A stretch of DNA of 8,255 nucleotides from Alphaproteobacteria bacterium (GCA_030428345.1 JAUIBM010000107.1:1-8255), one strand, 5' to 3'. Counted from the stretch's first letter, positions 1 through 6,780 are shown. Translations and numbers: made by a program. Notes: a model not told the origin generated them from the letters alone.

Positions 1-406
1 CCGCCCAGCGGCGCGGACCCACATGTTCGCCAAGTGTGATCGCCGACAAGGCGGTAATGACCAGCGGCGCAAAGAAATAGATCGCGGTAGCCTCTCCGAG
101 CGGCAGCACCGCAAGACCGGCATAGAACGACATGTTGGCGCACACCACGAGTACCCCTCGCAGGGCGTGGATGCGCCACCGCGCGGTCCTCAGGCCGGCA
201 TAGCCACCATCGAGCGGTATGAACACCACCATCATGATCGCCAGCGCCACGATGCTACGGATGAAGGTTATCTGGTGCAGCGCATAGCCATCGGACAGCA
301 GCTTGACCAGCATGTCCTGGATCGCGAACAGCGTCGCCGACCCCATCACGCAAAAAATCCCGAACATGGCAGTCCTTGCCGTCGGCGATCCCGCGATCAT
401 GGTCAT
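1..406 (-). CDS. EamA/DMT-family membrane transporter, N-terminal part (cut by left edge)
   Basis: This is the first 135 codons of an inner-membrane transporter of the drug/metabolite transporter superfamily (EamA domain). Family members export or import small metabolites; the substrate cannot be read from sequence. The translation begins MTMIAGSPTARTAMFG and shows four hydrophobic segments at about residues 14-36, 46-65, 82-101 and 106-126. The stretch LPLGEATAIYFFAPL followed by LGEHVGPRRW (residues 101-134) is typical of the end of the first EamA repeat. The full family length is near 290-300 residues with ten helices, so over half the gene lies beyond the edge. The start is supported by GGAGGA about 8 bases upstream; an ATG at 420 in another frame stops after five codons. 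The gene is divergent from the PLP lyase gene across 142 bases. An open frame on the opposite strand (23-436) has no membrane pattern and is a shadow. Confidence 0.9.
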   Translation of the reverse strand, partial: MTMIAGSPTARTAMFGIFCVMGSATLFAIQDMLVKLLSDGYALHQITFIRSIVALAIMMVVFIPLDGGYAGLRTARWRIHALRGVLVVCANMSFYAGLAVLPLGEATAIYFFAPLVITALSAITLGEHVGPRRWA

Positions 407-495
407 GCCCGTTCCTCCATTTCTGTCCGCAAATGACCGCCTATCATTGCTGGTCTCCGGAAAACAGTGACCTGCAGGCGAATTGCCGCATTGCC

Positions 496-524
496 TTGAC
501 CCACCCCCGGCGCGCCGGATAAAT
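496..524 (+). promoter_or_regulatory. Candidate sigma-70-type promoter for the PLP lyase / Sir2 operon
   Basis: TTGACC at 496-501 resembles a -35 box. It is followed after 16-17 bases by GATAAA/ATAAAT at 518-524, which resembles a -10 box. Transcription would start near 531, leaving a leader of about 18 bases that contains the AAGGGG ribosome binding site (537-542) of the lyase gene. This is a match by eye in an AT-richer spot of a GC-rich intergenic region; alphaproteobacterial promoters often diverge from the E. coli consensus. Confidence 0.45.
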
Positions 525-548
525 CGTAGACTTTCTAAGGGGTATTTC

Positions 549-1730
549 ATGACTTTCGACTTCGACCGCGTCATCGATCGGCGCAACACCTTTTCGGCCA
601 AATGGGACCGTATGGCGCAAGCCTGCGGTGTCGATGCGCCCGACGGAATTCCGATGTGGGTGGCCGACATGGATTTCGCAGCGCCGCCTGCGGTGACCGA
701 AATCCTGCGCGCGGAAGTGGAGCGCGCCACACATGGCTACTACTCCACCAGCGCCGGCTGGCGCCAGGCCTGCGCCGAGTGGGTTGCCCGCCGCCATGGC
801 TGGCAGATCGAGCCGACCTGGATTTCCCCGACGCCGGGCATTGTCTCGGGAATCGGCCTGACAATGCAGGCATTGACGGAGCCGGGCGACGAAATCGTCG
901 TCTTCTCGCCCGCCTACCATGCCTTCCGCTTCATCATCGAGGCGAATGAGCGGCGCATCTTCAACGTCCCGATGACCACCGAACAGGGCAGATACAAGAT
1001 GGATCTGGACCTGTTGGCGCGCACACTGCCGGAGCGCGCCCGCATGGTGCTGCTGTGTTCGCCGCACAATCCGGGCGGCCGGGTGTGGGAAGCTTCGGAG
1101 ATTTCTGCGCTCGCGGATTTCTGCCTGGCGAATAATCTGGTTCTGGTCTCCGACGAGATCCACAACGATCTCGTCTATCCCGGCGCAACGCATGTGCCCA
1201 CGGCGCTGGCGGCCCCGCAGATCGTCGACAGCCTTGTCACCTGCGTCGCCGCCACCAAGACCTTCAACCTTGCCGGCGCCCATGTCGGGGCGCTCGTCAC
1301 CTCCAATCCCGAATTGCGCAAGAAGATCGATGCGCGGGTCAACGCGGCGGGCCTTTCCTCCCCCAATCTGTTCGGCATGATCGCGACCGAGGCTGCCTGG
1401 CGCGGCGGCGAAGCCTGGCTCGACGCCTTGCTCCCCTATCTCGACGCCAACCGCCAGCATTTCGACGCGCAGATCGCAAGGGCTGTCCCCGGCGCACGAT
1501 CCATGCCGCTGCAGGCGACCTATCTTGCCTGGGTCGACTTCACCGGCACCGGGCTGGCGCGCGAAGACTTCATGGAGCGCATCACCAAGCGCGCGCGCAT
1601 CGGCATCTCGCCCGGCCCGCAATTCGGCCCCGGCGGCGAGAACTGGGTACGCTTCAACTTCGCGACCCAGCGCTATTGGCTGGACGAGGCGCTCTCGCGG
1701 CTTGCCGACGCGTTTTCCGATCTGAAGTGA
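549..1730 (+). CDS. MalY/PatB-family PLP-dependent C-S lyase (cystathionine beta-lyase-like aminotransferase)
   Basis: This 393-residue protein is a fold-type I PLP enzyme of the MalY/PatB family. Members cleave the C-S bond of cystathionine or cysteine-S-conjugates to a thiol, pyruvate and ammonia in the cytoplasm. The N-terminus (MTFDFDRVIDRRNTFSAKWD) and IPMWVADMDF are family signatures. Other landmarks are Asn174 in HNPGG, Asp202 in SDEIHNDL (contacts the PLP ring), Lys237 in ATKTFNLAG (Schiff-base lysine) and Arg368 in NWVRFNFA (substrate carboxylate). The residues just before the lysine are Ala-Thr rather than the Pro-Ser common in PatB, a mild change. The length is normal. The start at 549 has AAGGGG six bases upstream; the frame is open back to 483, but that extra part lacks family character. 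The stop overlaps the Sir2 gene. Exact substrate (methionine metabolism, thiol release or conjugate breakdown) is not decided by the sequence. Confidence 0.92.
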   Translation: MTFDFDRVIDRRNTFSAKWDRMAQACGVDAPDGIPMWVADMDFAAPPAVTEILRAEVERATHGYYSTSAGWRQACAEWVARRHGWQIEPTWISPTPGIVSGIGLTMQALTEPGDEIVVFSPAYHAFRFIIEANERRIFNVPMTTEQGRYKMDLDLLARTLPERARMVLLCSPHNPGGRVWEASEISALADFCLANNLVLVSDEIHNDLVYPGATHVPTALAAPQIVDSLVTCVAATKTFNLAGAHVGALVTSNPELRKKIDARVNAAGLSSPNLFGMIATEAAWRGGEAWLDALLPYLDANRQHFDAQIARAVPGARSMPLQATYLAWVDFTGTGLAREDFMERITKRARIGISPGPQFGPGGENWVRFNFATQRYWLDEALSRLADAFSDLK

Positions 1731-2455
1731 ACGCGGAACTCTCCGCGCTGGTGAAGGAGGCCCGCATGATCGTGGTGCTGACCGGCGCGGGGATTTCGAC
1801 CGAGTCAGGCATTCCCGATTTCCGCTCGCCCGGCGGGGTATGGTCGCGTTACCGCATCATCCAGTATCCCGAATTCCTCGGATCCGAGGCGGCGAGGCTG
1901 GAAGACTGGCGCCGCCGCTTCGACATGGAGGATGCGCTGGGCGTGGTCGAACCCAATGCCGGCCATGCCTGGCTGGCCGAACTTGTCGCTTCCGGCAAAT
2001 GTCCCGCCGTGATCACCCAGAACATTGACGGCCTGCACCAGGCGTCGGGCATCGAGGCGGACAGGGTGATCGAACTGCACGGCAATGCCCGCCACGCGCT
2101 GTGCGTGGAATGCGGGCTGCGCCACGAAATTACCGAGTGCCGGGCCATGCTGGAGAGGTCCGGCCGCGCGCCGGCATGCCGCCAATGCGGCGGGGTGGTC
2201 AAATCCGCGGTGGTAATGTTCGGAGAGGCGATGCCCCGTGCTCCGCTGGAACAGGCGAACCTGCTCGCGGAGGGCTGCGATCTCTTCATCGCGATCGGCA
2301 CTTCGCTCGTGGTCCAACCGGCCGCCATGCTGCCGCTCATCGCAAAGCGCGCCGGCGCGAAACTCGCCATCCTCAACCGCGAGCCGACGGAAATGGACGA
2401 CTACGCCGATCTGGTGATCAACGCCGAGATTGGCGAGACGCTTTCGGGAAGTTAG
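1727..2455 (+). CDS. cobB: Sir2-family NAD-dependent protein deacylase (sirtuin)
   Basis: This 242-residue sirtuin would remove acetyl or other acyl groups from protein lysines, using NAD+ and giving nicotinamide and O-acyl-ADP-ribose. Numbered from the GTG at 1727, it has the NAD-binding GAGIS at 20-24, SGIPDFR at 27-33, QNID with Asn99 and Asp101, and catalytic His118 in ELHGNARH. A structural zinc site is formed by Cys126, Cys129, Cys151 and Cys154, and GTSL lies near the C-terminus. All key residues are present and the length fits bacterial sirtuins. The GTG start overlaps the lyase stop as GTGA and keeps the N-terminal helix (AELSALVKEAR) found before the first strand in family members. 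The ATG at 1766 has a better ribosome site, AAGGAGG five bases upstream, but would remove that helix. The open frame reaches back to 1676, inside the lyase gene. The symbol is by family; the acyl preference is unknown. Confidence 0.9.
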   Translation: MNAELSALVKEARMIVVLTGAGISTESGIPDFRSPGGVWSRYRIIQYPEFLGSEAARLEDWRRRFDMEDALGVVEPNAGHAWLAELVASGKCPAVITQNIDGLHQASGIEADRVIELHGNARHALCVECGLRHEITECRAMLERSGRAPACRQCGGVVKSAVVMFGEAMPRAPLEQANLLAEGCDLFIAIGTSLVVQPAAMLPLIAKRAGAKLAILNREPTEMDDYADLVINAEIGETLSGS

Positions 2456-3435
2456 AGCGCCTCCCGCTCGCGATCCTTCGCCTTGCGCGCCTCGCGCTCG
2501 GCCCGCTTCTTCTCGCGAAGGGTCTCGACATCGGCGGCCACATGCCGCTCGCCGCGCGCCGCCGCGAGTTCCACCTGTTTCTGGCGCTCGGCGAAGGCGG
2601 CCTTGCGCTCACCGCTCATCGCATCATGGCAGTGCGGGCAGCACACACCCTTCAGATATTTCGCCGACTGCTTGTCCGCCTCGGTGATCGGCATGCGGCA
2701 GGCATGGCACAGATCGTAATTGCCGGGCTTGAGCCCATGGCCGACCGAGACTCGATTGTCGAAGACGAAGCACTCGCCCTCCCAAAGACTTTCCGCCTCC
2801 GGCACGGTCTCAAGATATTTCAGGATGCCGCCCTTCAGATGGAAGACATCCTCGAACCCCTCCGCCTTGACGAAGGCCGTCGCCTTTTCGCAGCGTATGC
2901 CGCCCGTGCAGAACATCGCGATCCTGGGCTTGTTGTGGAACCGGTCCTTGTTCTGGCGGAACCATTCGGGAAACTCGCGAAACGTCACGGTCTGCGGGTC
3001 GATCGCGCCCTTGAACGTGCCGATCGCCACTTCGTAATCATTGCGCGTGTCGATCAGCACGGTGTCGGGATCGGCGACGACCTCGTTCCACTCATCAGGA
3101 TCGAGATAGGCGCCCACGGTCTCGTTCGGGTCGATGCCCGGCACGCCCATGGTGACGATTTCCTTCTTCAGCCGCACCTTCATCCGGTAGAACGGGTTCT
3201 CGTCGCAATGGCTTTCCTTGTGCTCGAGATCGGCGAGCCTCGGATCGGATTTCAGCAGGGCGATCAGCGCCTCAATCGCCTCGCCCGGACCCGCGACCGT
3301 GCCGTTGATCCCCTCATGCGCCAGCAACAAGGTGCCGAAGATCTCGCGCGCCTTGCAGAATTCGAGCAGGCGCGGCTGGATCTCGCGGAAATCCGGTAGT
3401 GAAACGAATTTGTAAAGCGCGGCGACGGTGATCAT
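2452..3435 (-). CDS. trhO: tRNA uridine(34) hydroxylase TrhO (YceA-type rhodanese-domain protein)
   Basis: This 327-residue cytoplasmic protein belongs to the YceA/TrhO family. In E. coli and others TrhO carries out O2-dependent hydroxylation of wobble uridine 34 in tRNA, the first step toward 5-oxyacetyl- or 5-methoxy-uridine. The N-terminal domain (about 1-95) starts MITVAALYKF and includes LLLAHEGINGTVAG. A rhodanese domain (about 112-215) carries the active-site loop CTGGIRCEK with Cys176 and Cys182. A C-terminal Cys-rich section has Cys243-x2-Cys246 and Cys265/266-x2-Cys269, suggesting metal binding. A charged Arg/Glu/Lys tail (271-327) is probably helical. The start at 3435 has AAAGGAAG about six bases upstream; the frame is open to 3630, but the added part is low-complexity and unlike the family. 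The stop interlocks with that of the sirtuin gene on the other strand. Older annotations call this a rhodanese-related sulfurtransferase. Confidence 0.93.
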   Translation of the reverse strand: MITVAALYKFVSLPDFREIQPRLLEFCKAREIFGTLLLAHEGINGTVAGPGEAIEALIALLKSDPRLADLEHKESHCDENPFYRMKVRLKKEIVTMGVPGIDPNETVGAYLDPDEWNEVVADPDTVLIDTRNDYEVAIGTFKGAIDPQTVTFREFPEWFRQNKDRFHNKPRIAMFCTGGIRCEKATAFVKAEGFEDVFHLKGGILKYLETVPEAESLWEGECFVFDNRVSVGHGLKPGNYDLCHACRMPITEADKQSAKYLKGVCCPHCHDAMSGERKAAFAERQKQVELAAARGERHVAADVETLREKKRAEREARKAKDREREAL

Positions 3436-3456
3436 CGGTTTCTTCCTTTCGGCCGT

Positions 3457-3486
3457 CAGATAGTCGCTTGCACCGCGCCCGCGCAA
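3457..3486 (-). promoter_or_regulatory. Weak candidate promoter for trhO
   Basis: Read on the minus strand, TTGCGC (3486-3481) is followed after 18 bases by TATCTG (3462-3457). This would place the transcription start near 3450, just before the trhO ribosome binding site. Both boxes are poor matches to consensus, and the spacer is GC-rich, so this is only a suggestion. Confidence 0.22.
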
Positions 3487-3569
3487 GGGAAACGAGGTCG
3501 CAGATTGCGGCGCCTGCGCAGACCTCCGTTTCAGGCTAGAGAAATTATTCACCGCGCTCGCCACGTTCA

Positions 3570-3601
3570 GGCGCATTGGCGACCCGCACCGGCGCATTGG
3601 C
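3570..3601. repeat. Short direct repeat, GGCGCATTGGC twice at 21-base spacing
   Basis: The 11-base word GGCGCATTGGC occurs at 3570-3580 and again at 3591-3601. The spacing of 21 bases is two helical turns. The bases between the two words and those flanking them agree only partly, so it reads either as a decayed 21-base tandem duplication or as a pair of same-face protein-binding sites. It lies in the 234-base gap between the end of the GGDEF-EAL gene and the start of trhO, about 135-166 bases upstream of the trhO start codon. No gene is supported in this gap. Confidence 0.6.
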
Positions 3602-3632
3602 TGGACAGTTGAAACGAAGGGAGATCCCAACG

Positions 3633-3652
3633 GGCGAGCCTTCCGGCCTGCC
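3633..3652 (-). terminator. Imperfect hairpin after the GGDEF-EAL gene
   Basis: Starting 18 bases after the stop of the GGDEF-EAL gene, the minus strand can fold with arms GGCAGGCC and GGCTCGCC around a GGAA loop, with one mismatch and one G-U pair. No run of T follows, so it is not a standard intrinsic terminator. It may stabilise the 3' end or be chance in GC-rich DNA. Confidence 0.2.
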
Positions 3653-3669
3653 CTCGCGGCGGCAAGGAC

Positions 3670-5994
3670 CTATACGCGCTCGCCGCCTGCCTGATGGGTG
3701 GAGCGCTTCAGCCGCTCGATCATCGGCCGGTCCGCCTCGCTTGGTTCGGGACGGCCGAAGAGATAGCCCTGCACTTCGCTGCAGCCTTCCGCAGCCACGC
3801 AATCCAGATGCGCTTGGGTCTCCACGCCTTCCGCAACGGTGGTCACCCCCAACCGTTTGCCCAGATCGGCGACGGCGCCGACAACGGCGGCGCAATCGGT
3901 CCGCTCCACCGCATCCTGGACGAAGGAGCCGTCGATCTTGATCTTGTCAAAGGGAAACACGCGCAAATGCGCCAGCGATGAATAGCCGGTGCCGAAATCG
4001 TCCAGCGCGACGCGAACACCCATGTCCCGCAAGCGCCGAAGATCGCCCATGGTGTCGGCGTCCTCCTTGAGCAGCGCGGTCTCGGTAACCTCGATCTCCA
4101 GCCTGTCGGGCGAGAGGCCGTTGTCGATCAGCGCCTGCAACACGGCCGGCGCCAGCGTGCCCCTGCCGAGTTGATTGGCAGATACGTTCACCGCCACGCG
4201 CGCGCCATCCTGCCATCCCGCGGCCTCGCGGCACGCGCTGTTGAGCACGAATGCGCCGAGCCTTTCGATAAGGCCGCTGCGTTCTGCGACGGGAACGAAT
4301 TCTGCCGGCGAGATCCAGCCTCGGGCCGGATGGTGCCACCGCACGAGCGCCTCGCGGGACGTTATCGCATTGGTGCGAATATCGACGATCGGCTGATAGA
4401 AAACAAATAACTGGTTGCGGGCGCTGAGCGCGACGCGCAGATCCGTTTCCGTTCTCGACATCGCCTGCAATTGCCGCTCGATCTCGAACGAGAAAATCCT
4501 GAATGCGCCCTTCCCGGCCTCCTTCACCGCGTAGAGCGCCATGTCCGCGCGAGCCAGAAGCGTTTCGGAATCGGTACCGTGATCGGGAGCGACGGCGATG
4601 CCGATCGACGCGCCAACATGGATGTTGCGCGCCTTGCCGAGGCTGTAGGGCTTGTCCAGAATTCGCACCAGATTGCCAGCCGCCACTTGCGCGCCGCCTG
4701 CATCCCCATCGGTCAGCAGCACCGCGAATTCGTCGCCGCCCAGGCGGCCAACGACCGATCCCGGCGATGAGCATGTCGCGCGAAGCCGCTCGGCGACCTG
4801 CTGCAGAAGAGCGTCCCCGACATTGTGACCCTTGGAATCATTGATCGTCTTGAACCCGTCGAGATCGATCAACAACAGCGAAACGCCGCGATCGGAATGA
4901 CTCAGCGCGGCGTCGAATTGCTCTCGAAACGTATATCGGTTGGCCAGTCCGGTAAGCGTATCGTAATGGGCGAGTTGGTGGATACGGTTTTCGGCCGCCA
5001 CCTCCTTGGTCACGATCGCCCACGAGACCATCGGCCCAAGATATTCCCCGCTATTCGACCTTACGGCGGTCACCTGCAGGTCGATCACCTCAGAACCCAG
5101 CTTCCAACGGAACTGGTGAGGAAAGCTTGCGGGATCATCCAGCAGCTTCCTGCCGCGCCCCGAACGCGCGAAAAATGTGTCGATGTCGGCTCCAAGCACC
5201 TCTTCCGGCGGGATCGGCAGCAGGTGCGCGATGCGCTCCAACAGCGCCCGCGAGGTGGCGTTGACATAGTCGATGCGCATGGTGGCCGGATTGACGGTCA
5301 TGACCGCGATCGGCATGTCGTCGATCATGTGCAGCAGCCTGCTTTGCTCCGCCTCCCGGATTCGCGCATCCGTCTGTGCATTGACCAGGCTGGCAAAATC
5401 CCGGCTCTGGATCGTCAGGATGACGACCAGCGCGGCGGCAACCAGCGTCACATTGATCGCCATCGCCGCCAGTTCCGGCTTTTGCGTCATGACGAAATAT
5501 CCAACGAATGTCGTGGTTCCCACTGCGGCCACGATCAGCGCCGCCGTGCGAGCGTGAATGAGGCACATCATGCAGCCGATCATCGAGACGACGATGAAGA
5601 TTGCGACATTGCCCTGGGCGTACGGATCGCCATAGGGGAAAAGCGCCAGGGCCCAACTGACGAATGCGCCGGCCAGGACAGCGGCCAGGACGTTCGTAAC
5701 CCTGAACATCGTAACGGCCTGGCGCGCTGTAATCTCCCGGTTCCGGATCGGCCACCAAACCGCCACGCGAACCAGGCAGACGATGGTCAGGGCGCTGGAG
5801 GCGAGAACCGTCAGTGCGATGGGCGCCAGATCGTAGAAGGTGTAGGCCAGGATCCAGCCATTTGTTGAAAGCATGAAATACATCAGCGGGATAAGCCGCG
5901 ACAGCGCCATGCGCTGCGCCTTCAGCAATTCCGGATTATCCTGTCTGATCGCAACGAACGCTACGACACTTTCGATGATATGCGACAAGTACAT
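3670..5994 (-). CDS. Membrane-anchored PAS-GGDEF-EAL cyclic-di-GMP enzyme
   Basis: This 774-residue inner-membrane protein probably both makes and breaks cyclic-di-GMP. Six hydrophobic segments lie at about 34-53, 57-80, 97-119, 130-146, 151-169 and 178-195. A PAS-like region (about 215-330) includes IDDMPIAVMTVNPATMRIDYVN. The GGDEF domain (about 337-500) has HYDTLTGLANR and an intact GGDEF at 419-423. An inhibitory RxxD site is absent: the expected Arg and Asp positions, 410 and 413, are both Ser. The EAL domain (about 515-760) keeps EAL at 548-550, Asn603, Glu635 in EIEVTE, DDFGTG at 665-670, Lys686 in KIDGSF, Glu722 and QGYLFGRP, so phosphodiesterase activity is expected. The membrane part does not show the repeated MHYT motif; its signal is unknown. 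I chose the ATG at 5994; a GTG at 6036 would add 14 residues. The gene is divergent from the Lrp-type regulator and stands alone. Confidence 0.93.
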   Translation of the reverse strand: MYLSHIIESVVAFVAIRQDNPELLKAQRMALSRLIPLMYFMLSTNGWILAYTFYDLAPIALTVLASSALTIVCLVRVAVWWPIRNREITARQAVTMFRVTNVLAAVLAGAFVSWALALFPYGDPYAQGNVAIFIVVSMIGCMMCLIHARTAALIVAAVGTTTFVGYFVMTQKPELAAMAINVTLVAAALVVILTIQSRDFASLVNAQTDARIREAEQSRLLHMIDDMPIAVMTVNPATMRIDYVNATSRALLERIAHLLPIPPEEVLGADIDTFFARSGRGRKLLDDPASFPHQFRWKLGSEVIDLQVTAVRSNSGEYLGPMVSWAIVTKEVAAENRIHQLAHYDTLTGLANRYTFREQFDAALSHSDRGVSLLLIDLDGFKTINDSKGHNVGDALLQQVAERLRATCSSPGSVVGRLGGDEFAVLLTDGDAGGAQVAAGNLVRILDKPYSLGKARNIHVGASIGIAVAPDHGTDSETLLARADMALYAVKEAGKGAFRIFSFEIERQLQAMSRTETDLRVALSARNQLFVFYQPIVDIRTNAITSREALVRWHHPARGWISPAEFVPVAERSGLIERLGAFVLNSACREAAGWQDGARVAVNVSANQLGRGTLAPAVLQALIDNGLSPDRLEIEVTETALLKEDADTMGDLRRLRDMGVRVALDDFGTGYSSLAHLRVFPFDKIKIDGSFVQDAVERTDCAAVVGAVADLGKRLGVTTVAEGVETQAHLDCVAAEGCSEVQGYLFGRPEPSEADRPMIERLKRSTHQAGGERV

Positions 5995-6036
5995 TCGCTG
6001 ACCTGCTTCCGCCGCCCCTGTGGCGCAGTCATACAC

Positions 6037-6059
6037 TTCAGAGCTTTACATAAGCTGAA
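6037..6059. promoter_or_regulatory. Inverted repeat in the divergent GGDEF-EAL / Lrp intergenic region
   Basis: A perfect 5-base inverted repeat, AGCTT-TACAT-AAGCT, spans 6042-6056. It extends outward imperfectly, with TTCAG at 6037-6041 matching CTGAA at 6055-6059 when two bases are looped out. The core is 15 bases with an AT-rich centre, the general shape of operators bound by Lrp/AsnC dimers, and it lies between two divergent genes, one of which encodes such a protein. Autoregulation is therefore an inference. I found no convincing -35/-10 pair for either gene in 5995-6133. Confidence 0.35.
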
Positions 6060-6133
6060 CTCCGGCGGACCCGCGCTGGCGCAGCGTCATCCTTCCCCTT
6101 CCCTTGGAGCAGCTTTTCCCACATGCTTCCCCA

Positions 6134-6601
6134 ATGCGACCCGGCGACATCGACGAGACTGACAGGAAAATCCTGCGGCAATTACAGCGGGATGGCGAAC
6201 GCTCGATCGCCGATGTCGCGGAAGCGGTCGGCCTGTCCCACACCCCTGTCTGGCGTCGGATCAAGCGTATGCAGGAGGCCGGCATTCTCGGTGGGCGACC
6301 TTACCGACTCAACCCTGAAAAGATCGGCCTCGACGTGTCGATCCTGGTTTTCGTCAAGCTTGACCGCCATTCGCCCGAAGCATTGGAGAGCTTTGAAGCC
6401 TCGGTGCTGGATGTGCCGGAAATCCTGCAATGCTATACGATGAGCGGCGAGTTCGACTATCTTCTGCGGGTGGTAGTTGCAACGGTGCGCGACTACGAGA
6501 AGGCGGTGAAGGGCCGGCTGCTTCGCCTGCCGCATGTCGGCAATCTGAACTCACATTTCGCCCTGAGCGAGATCAAGAACAGCCACGAACTGCCGCTCTG
6601 A
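6134..6601 (+). CDS. Lrp/AsnC-family transcriptional regulator
   Basis: This 155-residue DNA-binding regulator has the usual Lrp/AsnC build. An N-terminal winged helix-turn-helix starts DIDETDRKILRQLQRDG, with the HTH in residues about 24-45 (SIADVAEAVGLSHTPVWRRI). A C-terminal RAM domain covers about 69-145 (SILVFVKLDRHS, then SGEFDYLLRV at 104-113), where amino-acid effectors bind and oligomers form. It sits upstream of the indolepyruvate oxidoreductase gene in the same direction, so control of that gene in response to an aromatic or branched amino acid is likely but not shown. The start is uncertain. The ATG at 6134 has no ribosome binding site; a TTG at 6104 would add ten residues and also lacks one; the DNA before both is rich in C and T. 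GGAG at 6106-6109 is too far from 6134. The domain begins right after the ATG, so 6134 is preferred. Confidence 0.9.
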   Translation: MRPGDIDETDRKILRQLQRDGERSIADVAEAVGLSHTPVWRRIKRMQEAGILGGRPYRLNPEKIGLDVSILVFVKLDRHSPEALESFEASVLDVPEILQCYTMSGEFDYLLRVVVATVRDYEKAVKGRLLRLPHVGNLNSHFALSEIKNSHELPL

Positions 6602-6640
6602 TCCGGGCCGATCTGTGGAAGGCGCACCTGTTGCGGCGAC

Positions 6641-6780
6641 GCGCAATTGCGCTCGATATTCAGCCCCACCTGGCGATAGAATTTCTGCTGCAGCGCAATA
6701 CGCGCATTTCTCATCCTCGATTTCAGGGGATGTGGCGGAGGAAATTGCGCCGGGACGCGCGACGCCTTGAAAATTGGCGC
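6641..6780. promoter_or_regulatory. Cluster of GCGCAATT-like half-sites upstream of the oxidoreductase gene
   Basis: The gap 6602-6838 holds no gene but repeats one word. A perfect 12-base palindrome GCGCAATTGCGC is at 6641-6652. GCGCAAT recurs at 6693-6699, AATTGCGC at 6743-6750, and the one-base-expanded AATTGGCGC at 6772-6780, next to the candidate -35 box. Such multiple sites are compatible with cooperative binding by an octameric Lrp/AsnC protein, such as the one encoded just upstream. Known E. coli Lrp sites have a different, more AT-rich consensus, so the link is inference. Confidence 0.4.

Noticed and set aside
444..1622. 392-residue open frame on the minus strand opposite the PLP lyase gene
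   Set aside because: It is antisense to a gene with clear family motifs. Its translation is rich in Arg, Gly and Asp with no domain I recognise, as expected for the opposite strand of GC-rich coding DNA.
1805..2376. Two overlapping minus-strand frames opposite the sirtuin gene
   Set aside because: They are antisense shadows of a gene with a full set of sirtuin residues.
2101..3399. 432-residue open frame on the plus strand covering the sirtuin end and all of trhO
   Set aside because: It overlaps two well-supported genes, one on each strand, and shows no recognisable domain. Long antisense frames are common at this GC content.
3436..3630. N-terminal extension of trhO (open frame back to 3630)
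   Set aside because: The added residues are unlike TrhO family proteins, cross the direct repeat, and the ATG at 3435 has a ribosome site and begins with the family N-terminus.
3545..3895. Small minus-strand frame bridging the gap after the GGDEF-EAL gene
   Set aside because: It lies mostly inside the EAL coding region in another frame and is Arg-rich without a domain.
4825..5868. 347-residue open frame opposite the GGDEF-EAL gene
   Set aside because: Its His-, Arg- and Asp-rich translation mirrors the membrane and PAS codons of the real gene; no motif or ribosome site supports it.
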